DNA of 5,966 bases from an uncultured Elusimicrobia bacterium. Its GTDB lineage: Bacteria > Elusimicrobiota > Elusimicrobia > UBA1565 > UBA9628. Below the pieces are notes generated by a model. The model was not told the origin of the DNA and ran no database searches. It saw only the letters and a list, made by a program, of their open reading frames with translations. The stretch is taken from positions 1 through 5,966 of the forward strand of contig CAIQSZ010000214.1 in the NCBI GenBank assembly GCA_903874575.1, written 5' to 3'. A program made the position numbers and the translations under genes. Positions 1 to 5,602 of this stretch are shown in pieces (within the stretch, counting starts at the first letter, position 1; each line of letters begins with the position of its first letter).

Positions 1-2678
1 CCGAGACGTACGAAGGTCCCCACCACGCGCCATTCGTAGGGCGTGTAATCTATCCAGTCGTTCTTCCGACCGTCCCGGCGATCGATGAAATTGCGCCAAT
101 ATTTCTCGAAGGTCTCGATCAACTGGGCCTGCGGCAGGTTCGCCTGCTCGCCTCCCGGAGCCAGGGCGATCGTCGTCGAGGTGGCGTCGAAATCCCCCAG
201 TTCGGCGGCGCCGGGAATGTAGGGTACGCCGCGGGCCTTCATCGACGCCAAAGAGGCGTAAAGATCGCGGCGGAACTCGTCGCGGCGGCCTTCCCAATAT
301 GAAGCGTCCCCCTTCCGGCCCAAGACCTTGGCGATGACGACGATGTCCTTGTAGCCGCGCAGGGACCAAAAGTCGTCCCAGTAGGAGTGCATGGGCTTGG
401 CGGAGTAGCCCTCATGGCTGATGGAAGCGGGCATCAGACCCCAGTTCGAGATCGTCTCGGGAGTCCGGTTCTTTTCGCTCCGCTCGGACTGCCGCAGCGT
501 CTCCATGTATCGAGCCGCCGCTTCCGCGTGAGGCCACAGAGTCTGCAGGTCCTTCGTCCCGCCGCCGTAGTCGTTCAACAGCCGGACGAGAAAAATAAAC
601 TCGCCCTGACTATCGTTCTCGGCGACGGGGTCGGAACCACGGGTATCGGCGCAACAAGGCACCTTCCCGTCGGGAAACTGACGCCCGGCGAACCAATGGG
701 CATAGGAGGCGATCTCCTGGACGGGAACGCCCATGCGCAACAGGGCTTGAGCCATCATGGCCCCGTCGCGTATCCAGGAGCGGTCGTAGGAGCGGGTACC
801 GGGCTGAAGAACCACGCCGTTGCGACTCATGAGGATGTGGGCGAGGGTCGTGCGCAAGCTGTCAGCCAGAGGCTGCCCGACGGGAGGCACGCTCAAGGCG
901 ACGCGGCTGAGTTTTTCCCGCCACGAATCGGCGGTCGCCTTTTCAAGACGATCGAATTCCTCACGCGAATCCGGACCGCCCCCGCGAGGTTCGCCCGCAG
1001 GCGACAACACCAGGACGACGGACGCGTCGCCATGGGGCGGCAGGATGAACGGGTAGGACAACGCCGCCGATGCGTAGCCGGCCTCATCGTGCAGGGAGCG
1101 CGTGGAAAATCCGACGGATGCGGCAATCTGCTCGACGATCCCGCTGGAATCCGAGGAAAAGACGCCGACTTTATCCGGGGCATCAAGGGGCCGCAAACTG
1201 CACCGCCCGTTGACCGTAAGAACTCGACCGTCCCAGTCGAGGTCCCGAACCGGACTGACTCCGCCCTCGATGCCGAGGAATTGGCTTGGCGCGTTGACCT
1301 GGAAAGGCCTCGCCGCCAGCGCCAAGCGCAACGGCAACCGCTCGCCGGTGCGGTTCGTCAAAGTGTAGCGTGCGAAAAGCCGGACGGCGTCCGGCAGGCC
1401 GGCCGCGAAAACGGAAGTCCGCAACTCCCACTGGGGATGCCGCCATGTGACCGCCGGCATGGGCAGGAAGCCGTCGGGTAACGATTGGCTGATCTCGACG
1501 TCGGCCCAGGTGACGACCCGGGAACCTTGCGCCACGAAAGGCTCGATGGAGAAGCCTCCTTTGCCCGCCTCCAGCGCTCCATCCTCCGAAAGGAGCCCGC
1601 TGTCATGGCCGCCGTCGACCCCGACCAAGGTCCAAAAGGACTGTTCGCCCGACATGCCGCGGGGGTAGTGCCCCCGCGGCGATTCCTTGGCCAGAGCTTG
1701 AAAAAAGGCATTGGGGGTCGCGCCGAACGCCGGTTCGCGTAGCCGGAGTTCCGACAACCCGTAAGCCGAAGACGGGCCTTCCAGCAGGCGCAGGCGCAGG
1801 TAGCGGGTCTCCGCGTCGCTCAGCATCAGCGAATGGCGCCCCCCGTCGGCGCCAGCCACGCGGCGGATCGTGCGCCATTGCTTGCCGTCGTCGGAGAACT
1901 CGACGTCGTAGCGGGAAGCGTGGAGGCCGGGCAGCCAACTCAGCGTCAAGCCGCCGAACTCCCGAGGCCGTCCAAAGTCCAACGTGAGGGTTTGAACAGC
2001 CCCCTGGGAAGGAGCGCTTTTCCAGGCCGTGGAGGCGTCGCCGTCGACCGCCCGAAAAGACTCGGAGCCGGGCGAATCCGACGACGCGCTCGCCTGGATC
2101 GCGGGAAAGGGCGCCGACTCGGGAGGAAGTTCGCGGATGGACAACCCGGCGAAAGACACCGCCCCACGGCCGCCTCCCTTGCCGGCGCTGACCACGAATT
2201 CGACGCTCGCGGCCCTGTGCAGGACCCTGTCCGCGGTCGGCCCCCAGGCGAACTCTATCTGCCGTTTTTTGATGCGGACCTGGCGCCATCCCTTGGGGAA
2301 CTGGAAATTGCGGCGGCGGAACCACCACACGCTGTCGCCGCTAGCGTCGATGAACTTGAATTCGAGATTATTGTCGGGCGCATCGCCGCGCACGAAAAAA
2401 GAAATCTCGTAGTTCTCCGGCAACTCCACAGGCAGGGCGCGTCGAGCCATGGCGTAACCGGCCGAACCGCCCAGATCGAAATCCAGACGCAACGCCTTGC
2501 CCTCGGGACCGTCGGCCGGATGAATCGACGCGGACACGCCGTCCGAAGCCGAGACGCGCCACGGCGTCATATCGGCGAAATCGTCGCGCACGTCCATCGC
2601 AGAAACCGGGGAGACAGACAACGCAGATACACTCCACAGAACGGCCAGCATCCTAGCCCTTAGTGATGTAGAAGCCAT
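1..2678 (-). CDS. Secreted multidomain glycosidase-like protein with F5/8 type C domain (3' end missing)
   Basis: The frame is open without a stop from the ATG at 2678 to the left edge, giving 892 residues; the C-terminus lies outside the window. Residues 1-27 form a signal peptide (SLRAR, a hydrophobic stretch, then PVSA before Met28). Residues about 30-183 look like a beta-sandwich, possibly a CBM (DDFADMTPW, YEISFFVRG, WWFRRRNFQFPKGWRQVRI). Residues about 193-315 are an F5/8 type C/discoidin domain (VDGDASTAWKS, LTLDFG, YDVEFSDDGKQWRTI, TRYLRLRLLEG), usually carbohydrate binding. After a beta-rich linker (about 320-600), residues about 605-892 resemble an (alpha/alpha)6 six-hairpin glycosidase: SYDRSWIRDGAMM at 630-642, ENDSQGEFIF at 687-696 and HSYWDDFWSLRGY at 764-776. 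Glu687, Asp689 and Glu693 are acidic candidates for catalysis. The exact GH family and substrate are not identifiable here. A second start, ATG at 2651 (Met10), has AAGGG five bases upstream, whereas the 2678 start has no visible ribosome site; 2678 is preferred only because it supplies the basic n-region. GC is near 70%, higher than its upstream neighbour. Confidence 0.85.
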   Translation of the reverse strand, partial: MASTSLRARMLAVLWSVSALSVSPVSAMDVRDDFADMTPWRVSASDGVSASIHPADGPEGKALRLDFDLGGSAGYAMARRALPVELPENYEISFFVRGDAPDNNLEFKFIDASGDSVWWFRRRNFQFPKGWRQVRIKKRQIEFAWGPTADRVLHRAASVEFVVSAGKGGGRGAVSFAGLSIRELPPESAPFPAIQASASSDSPGSESFRAVDGDASTAWKSAPSQGAVQTLTLDFGRPREFGGLTLSWLPGLHASRYDVEFSDDGKQWRTIRRVAGADGGRHSLMLSDAETRYLRLRLLEGPSSAYGLSELRLREPAFGATPNAFFQALAKESPRGHYPRGMSGEQSFWTLVGVDGGHDSGLLSEDGALEAGKGGFSIEPFVAQGSRVVTWADVEISQSLPDGFLPMPAVTWRHPQWELRTSVFAAGLPDAVRLFARYTLTNRTGERLPLRLALAARPFQVNAPSQFLGIEGGVSPVRDLDWDGRVLTVNGRCSLRPLDAPDKVGVFSSDSSGIVEQIAASVGFSTRSLHDEAGYASAALSYPFILPPHGDASVVLVLSPAGEPRGGGPDSREEFDRLEKATADSWREKLSRVALSVPPVGQPLADSLRTTLAHILMSRNGVVLQPGTRSYDRSWIRDGAMMAQALLRMGVPVQEIASYAHWFAGRQFPDGKVPCCADTRGSDPVAENDSQGEFIFLVRLLNDYGGGTKDLQTLWPHAEAAARYMETLRQSERSEKNRTPETISNWGLMPASISHEGYSAKPMHSYWDDFWSLRGYKDIVVIAKVLGRKGDASYWEGRRDEFRRDLYASLASMKARGVPYIPGAAELGDFDATSTTIALAPGGEQANLPQAQLIETFEKYWRNFIDRRDGRKNDWIDYTPYEWRVVGTFVRL

Positions 2679-2771
2679 GGGGTGATGGTAACTCTTTTGT
2701 GCGAAATTCGCATGCTCGCGAACCGCCCCGGACTGGGGATCGCAATCACATATTATTTTTTCGCGCCCGTC
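2679..2771. other. Intergenic region between GH144-like and large glycosidase-like genes
   Basis: This 93-bp gap holds the possible promoter and the GCGAA/TTCGC repeats listed separately. Downstream of the GH144-like stop the minus strand carries an A-run (AAAAAATAATA), not a T-run, so no intrinsic terminator for that gene is seen here and co-transcription is plausible. Confidence 0.55.
2700..2738 (-). promoter_or_regulatory. Cluster of inverted repeats in the leader of the large gene
   Basis: TGCGAAATTCGCA (2700-2712) is a 13-bp palindrome around a central A. Its right arm TTCGC (2707-2711) can also pair with GCGAA at 2718-2722 across a 6-base loop, so the two foldings exclude each other. 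CCCC (2726-2729) and GGGG (2735-2738) make another short stem just upstream in the transcript. The cluster lies 22-60 bases before the start at 2678 and could be an operator or an alternative-structure leader. No T-run follows, so I do not call a terminator. Confidence 0.35.
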
Positions 2772-2775
2772 TCAA
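2747..2775 (-). promoter_or_regulatory. Possible promoter for the large glycosidase-like gene
   Basis: TTGAGA (2770-2775, five of six to the -35 consensus) overlaps the stop codon of the GH144-like gene. Seventeen bases downstream is TATGTG (three of six to -10); TAATAT at 2750-2755 is a better -10 but only 14 bases away. The fit is weak, so this is tentative. Confidence 0.2.
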
Positions 2776-4427
2776 GGAGCAGGGGACGGAGGGACCATGC
2801 GAGTCACGGCTGACTTCCGCTTAAAGCCAACCCGATCCAAAGCGATTCTGGCCTCTGGATTGTCCATGAACAGTTGCCAAACGCGCCCATTTTTTAAATT
2901 ATCCCACGCGATGATATCCGGGCCGATATTGATTCCGAGTTGAGTAGGACTCAACCATCCCTTGGCACCATCGGCGGAAGGCCCGCCGGAACGGAGGGTA
3001 TCGGGAAGCCCGGCGGGACGAATCGCATCGGGAAGTCCGTACCGTAAATCAGCGTCCGGGAATCTATCGTGCAAATAGCCACTCATGGCCATAAGGCTCT
3101 CGGCGGACTCTTTAGGCATAACCGCCAAGGATCCCCCGGGCGCGCTGCGAACGATGGTCCCATCATATCTTCCGGGCCTCGGCGGCCCCCCCCAACCGCA
3201 ATAATTGTTCGGCGGATTATTACAGGAAGAGGACGTGAGCCCCCATGCGGATCGAGTCATATATGGATTTTCCTCGCCTCTTTGCCGGAAAGTGGGCGCA
3301 AATTCGCTGGCAACCTCGTTCTTGAACCATCGCTGTTGAGCCTGGATGGCTTTTTTTGCATTGGCCTCATAATCCAGACCTTGGGAATCGACGAGGCCTC
3401 GAACATCGAAATAACCCCAAGGATAGTGATGCGTAAAAAGATCCGACGGACCTTGGACATAGGATACCCCGTTATAATTCGCCTCAGGGCGGGCGAACTT
3501 TCTCCAGATGGAGGGGTCCACGGGATGGGTCTTGGATCCTACAGCCAGCAAGTTGAGGAGCAACGCCTCGCTGTATACGTTGTACCTCGCCGCCATAAAT
3601 TTTCCAGACCCGTCCGAACTTTTTGGATCGGGTTCCCAACCCATGGAAAATGTGTCCTTCCCGTCCAACATCCACGGGAAGTCGACACGATCGTAAATCT
3701 TTCCCGCCAGATCGTAGATTTCTCTTCCCTCATCGCCGTCGTCCTTAAAGCACTGCCGGACCGTGAGCACCCCACCCAGCAACAGCGCCGTATCGACGGA
3801 TGAAATAACCCCCTTATCCCAGGCGTCCTTTCCAACACCGACGTCGTCCGCCGTATCGGCATCCAAGAAATGGTTGTACCAGCCGTTCTTCGTTTTGGCG
3901 TTCCATAGCATGGTGAGCGTTGCGAGAACCTGCCGACGCGCAGAGGCCCGATCCACCCATCGGTGGTCGGGGGCAGATGCAATGCAATGCGCGGTCAGCC
4001 CGAACCCAGTGGCGGCGATGCTGGCGGTATTGGCCATATCGTCCGAAGCCTTACTCCCATCACTGTTGGAATGATCAAGACACAGACCCGTTTTTTTATT
4101 GCACTGCTCTGCGAAGTACTGATACTCTCGGTGCATCAAGTCTTCGAGAAATACAGCTTGATCCGTCGTGATCCCCCCCGGGAATGGCCCTCCGGCCGCC
4201 GAAGGTGTTGCGCCTCCCTTCTGAGGGACATCACCGGAGGGGGTTCCGTGTAATGACTCCAGGCCGCGCGCCACCGGGACAGCATCTCCCTCGCCAATTG
4301 GAGAACTCCCGTCGAATTGGATGGAAGGATCGGCCCAAACTGAAGGGGGGCCGAAAAGGGCGAATACGACAGGAGGACAAACCGCCAAGAAGAGTGGTCG
4401 GATCCGCACCATAAGATTAATCCGCAC
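2772..4427 (-). CDS. Secreted GH144/glycoamylase-family glycoside hydrolase
   Basis: This 551-residue protein begins with a signal peptide (basic MVRIR, hydrophobic to about 28, likely cleavage after VWA at 30-32). A Gly/Pro/Ser-rich linker follows to about residue 85, then one (alpha/alpha)6 catalytic domain from about 87 to 536. The motifs match the PF10091/GH144 group: SIAATGFGLTA at 136-146, SSVDTALLLGG at 209-219, FPWMLDG at 250-256, SMGWEPD at 261-267, YNVYSEALLLNLLAVGSKTHPV at 282-303 with core YSEALL, DLFTHHYPWGYFDVRG at 329-344, WGLTSSSC at 395-402, YDGTIVRSAPGGSL at 421-434, and a final GINIGPDIIAWDN plus GRVWQLFMDNPE. Characterised GH144 enzymes are endo-beta-1,2-glucanases acting outside the cytoplasm; related domains occur in cyclic beta-1,2-glucan synthases. 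Asp212 and Glu287 are the best candidates for conserved acids. The GTG start at 4427 has AAGGGGG six bases upstream; ATG at 4412 has no comparable site. The stop is TGA at 2772. GC is well below that of the next gene. Exact substrate is inferred. Confidence 0.9.
   Translation of the reverse strand: MRINLMVRIRPLFLAVCPPVVFALFGPPSVWADPSIQFDGSSPIGEGDAVPVARGLESLHGTPSGDVPQKGGATPSAAGGPFPGGITTDQAVFLEDLMHREYQYFAEQCNKKTGLCLDHSNSDGSKASDDMANTASIAATGFGLTAHCIASAPDHRWVDRASARRQVLATLTMLWNAKTKNGWYNHFLDADTADDVGVGKDAWDKGVISSVDTALLLGGVLTVRQCFKDDGDEGREIYDLAGKIYDRVDFPWMLDGKDTFSMGWEPDPKSSDGSGKFMAARYNVYSEALLLNLLAVGSKTHPVDPSIWRKFARPEANYNGVSYVQGPSDLFTHHYPWGYFDVRGLVDSQGLDYEANAKKAIQAQQRWFKNEVASEFAPTFRQRGEENPYMTRSAWGLTSSSCNNPPNNYCGWGGPPRPGRYDGTIVRSAPGGSLAVMPKESAESLMAMSGYLHDRFPDADLRYGLPDAIRPAGLPDTLRSGGPSADGAKGWLSPTQLGINIGPDIIAWDNLKNGRVWQLFMDNPEARIALDRVGFKRKSAVTRMVPPSPAP
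2985..3038 (-). repeat. 27-bp tandem duplication inside the GH144-like gene
   Basis: Two adjacent 27-bp units (3012-3038 and 2985-3011) agree at 20 of 27 positions and encode GLPDAIRPA followed by GLPDTLRSG (residues 464-481). The first unit corresponds to the family motif YGLPDAF/I near the catalytic domain's end, so the second is an in-frame insertion that lengthens the loop before WLSPTQLGI. Confidence 0.6.
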
Positions 4428-4433
4428 AAGACA

Positions 4434-4440
4434 CCCCCTT
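4434..4440 (-). promoter_or_regulatory. Ribosome binding site that selects the GTG start of the GH144-like gene
   Basis: AAGGGGG on the minus strand is six bases before GTG at 4427. The in-frame ATG at 4412 has only a weak CGGA upstream, so the GTG start is preferred. Either start leaves a complete signal peptide. Confidence 0.55.
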
Positions 4441-4454
4441 CGGCACGAGCATAG

Positions 4455-4479
4455 CCCTTGGAAACATACGGGACAAGGG
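4455..4479 (-). other. Weak hairpin between beta-helix and GH144-like genes
   Basis: CCCTTG (4455-4460) and CAAGGG (4474-4479) can pair as a 6-bp stem with a 13-base loop inside the 61-bp gap. No T-run follows on the minus strand, so it is not a typical terminator. It may be an intercistronic processing or stability element, or chance. Confidence 0.2.
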
Positions 4480-4488
4480 TCCTTAGAC

Positions 4489-5496
4489 CTACTGTCCCAT
4501 TTTGACGCTGCCCTGGTACACCTGGAGAAGCGGAGGAACGCTGCCCGACGAATTCTGGTTGAATGTCATGTCGTAAAACTCGTTATTCCTGCAATCATGA
4601 AGATCTAAACCGAATCCTCCGGATCGTAATACGTCTACATCGGAAAATACATTGTCGGTTGGGCAGGTATCGGGGACGACTCTGTCTCCCTCCCTGGTGA
4701 GGGAAACCATGATTCCGTGCCCGCCGTTATCTTCGATCACGATATTTTTAAAATGATTTCTTCTGGAGTCCCGCATGAAAATACCGACTTGATGATTATG
4801 GTCGATTTTCGAATCACTGATGGAGTTCCCGTTGAAATTCAAATCGAGAGAAATCCCGGCCGCGTTATTGTTGAAAAGACGCATATTCTTCAACGTCGAC
4901 TCCGTCGTCATATAACCCGCAAAACCGTCGAATTGACTCCCGGTAACGCTTAGTCCGTCGACCGTGAGACGCACGCAGCCCTTCTCAGTCACGACGCCGC
5001 CTGAACGCGCGTTCTCGACTTCCACTTTCTCGATCGAGCCGTCGATCACACCGCGGACCGTGATGCCGTTGTTGCGGATATGCGTAAGCTCGCCACTGTC
5101 GCATGGGCCTTTCCAGCACTCATCCGGTTGATGGCAACGATTGCCGTCGATACGCATATTTTTGACGTGGATGTTATTCACGGGGTCGGGTTCTAATGCG
5201 AGATTCCCCATGATAATGACTGGCGAATCGGCCCCATCGGACAAGACGAGATTTACTTTCCCTTTCCCGTCCAAGGTCACATTGGATTGATTGAGCATGA
5301 TCGGATGATCGCAACTATAGTTGCCGGCAGGAACCACGACTTCACCGCCCGCAACCGGGAGGTCCGCCAGCATAGCGCGGATAATTTCGCATCGATCCGC
5401 CCGCGCGATCCGAGCGAAAAGCGCCAGGAGAACCGCTGCCAACGCCGTCTTGACAATACGCCCTTGATAAACCTTCAAACCGAAAATCTGCCGCAT
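4489..5496 (-). CDS. Secreted right-handed parallel beta-helix protein
   Basis: This 335-residue protein has an N-terminal signal peptide (LKVYQGRIVK, hydrophobic 17-28, likely cleavage after ARA at 31-33). The start of the mature part, GGEVVVPAGNYSCDHPIML followed by NVTLDGKG, is the typical first coil of pectate-lyase-like beta-helix proteins. Further coils of roughly 20-24 residues follow: NIHVKNMRIDGN (108-119), NNGITVRGV (142-150), KVEVENARSGGVVTEKG, LTVDGLSVTGSQFDGFAGY, LKNMRLFNNNAAGISLDLN, SISDSKIDHNHQVGIFMRDS, HFKNIVIEDNGGHGIMVS, VFSDVDVLRSGGFGLDLHD and EFYDMTFNQNSSG. Such folds include polysaccharide lyases, GH28-type hydrolases, epimerases and pure binding proteins. I do not see the pectate-lyase RxPxxR signature, the GH28 catalytic set or an alginate-epimerase DPHE motif, so the activity is open. 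Eight cysteines remain in the mature part, three of them in the loop at 121-132. ATG at 5496 follows a GGGGG ribosome site. It probably shares a transcript with the GH144-like gene 61 bp downstream. Confidence 0.88.
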   Translation of the reverse strand: MRQIFGLKVYQGRIVKTALAAVLLALFARIARADRCEIIRAMLADLPVAGGEVVVPAGNYSCDHPIMLNQSNVTLDGKGKVNLVLSDGADSPVIIMGNLALEPDPVNNIHVKNMRIDGNRCHQPDECWKGPCDSGELTHIRNNGITVRGVIDGSIEKVEVENARSGGVVTEKGCVRLTVDGLSVTGSQFDGFAGYMTTESTLKNMRLFNNNAAGISLDLNFNGNSISDSKIDHNHQVGIFMRDSRRNHFKNIVIEDNGGHGIMVSLTREGDRVVPDTCPTDNVFSDVDVLRSGGFGLDLHDCRNNEFYDMTFNQNSSGSVPPLLQVYQGSVKMGQ

Positions 5497-5500
5497 AAAA

Positions 5501-5505
5501 CCCCC
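5501..5505 (-). promoter_or_regulatory. Ribosome binding site of the beta-helix gene
   Basis: On the minus strand GGGGG lies four bases (TTTT) before the ATG at 5496. Spacing is short but it is the only purine-rich element in place, and it begins directly after the 5506-5521 hairpin. Confidence 0.45.
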
Positions 5506-5521
5506 AGTCGATGTCTCGACT
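5506..5521 (-). promoter_or_regulatory. Leader hairpin just upstream of the beta-helix gene
   Basis: AGTCGA and TCGACT form a perfect 6-bp stem around a 4-base loop (TGTC on the plus strand, GACA in the transcript). It abuts the GGGGG ribosome site and ends 9 bases before the start codon. It could shield or stabilise the transcript's 5' region. No U-run of terminator type follows directly: GGGGG intervenes before TTTT, so I do not call it a terminator. Confidence 0.4.
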
Positions 5522-5534
5522 TATATCATTATGA

Positions 5535-5562
5535 CCGGACGTCCGGGATTTGACCCAGGGTC
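5535..5562. promoter_or_regulatory. Two perfect palindromes, candidate operator sites
   Basis: CCGGACGTCCGG (5535-5546) is a perfect 12-bp palindrome, and GACCCAGGGTC (5552-5562) is a perfect 11-bp palindrome around one base. Their centres are 16.5 bp apart. With no loop they suit dimeric DNA-binding proteins better than RNA hairpins. On the minus strand the A+T-rich CATAATGATATAAG (5520-5533) follows at once and could hold a -10 element, though I find no good -35. The pair would then sit in or next to the promoter of the beta-helix gene. Confidence 0.35.
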
Positions 5563-5602
5563 TTTTGGGAAGATTACAAATAGACTTTAGACCCAGTATC
5601 GG

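Larger units (their letters stand above)
5497..5602. other. Intergenic region between amidotransferase-like and beta-helix genes
   Basis: This 106-bp gap is A+T-richer than the amidotransferase gene beside it. It contains the palindromes and the leader hairpin listed separately. I find no stem followed by a T-run on the minus strand, so a classical terminator for the amidotransferase-like gene is not visible. Both read-through and a fresh promoter remain possible. Confidence 0.6.

Noticed and set aside
387..1481. Long plus-strand open frame of 364 codons
   Set aside because: It lies antisense to the large gene, whose frame shows signal peptide, F5/8C and glycosidase motifs. Its product is Arg/Gly/Pro/Gln-rich with no domain, as expected from antisense of GC-rich coding DNA.
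1833..2663. Plus-strand open frame of 276 codons, and a minus-strand frame of 241 codons at 1603-2328
   Set aside because: Both overlap the N-terminal and F5/8C domains of the real gene in other frames and show no recognisable motif or ribosome site.
2767..2790. CCGTC/GACGG stem across the GH144-like stop codon as a terminator
   Set aside because: The stem is only 5 bp with a 13-base loop, and on the minus strand it is followed by A residues rather than a T-run.
3069..3803. Plus-strand open frame of 244 codons antisense to the GH144-like gene
   Set aside because: The minus-strand frame holds the whole chain of family motifs across this stretch; the antisense product has no recognisable domain.
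4371..4400. LAVC near the N-terminus of the GH144-like protein as a lipobox
   Set aside because: Val at -1 is not typical, and the hydrophobic segment continues well past Cys17 to a normal AxA-like site (VWA), so a Sec signal peptide fits better than a lipoprotein signal.
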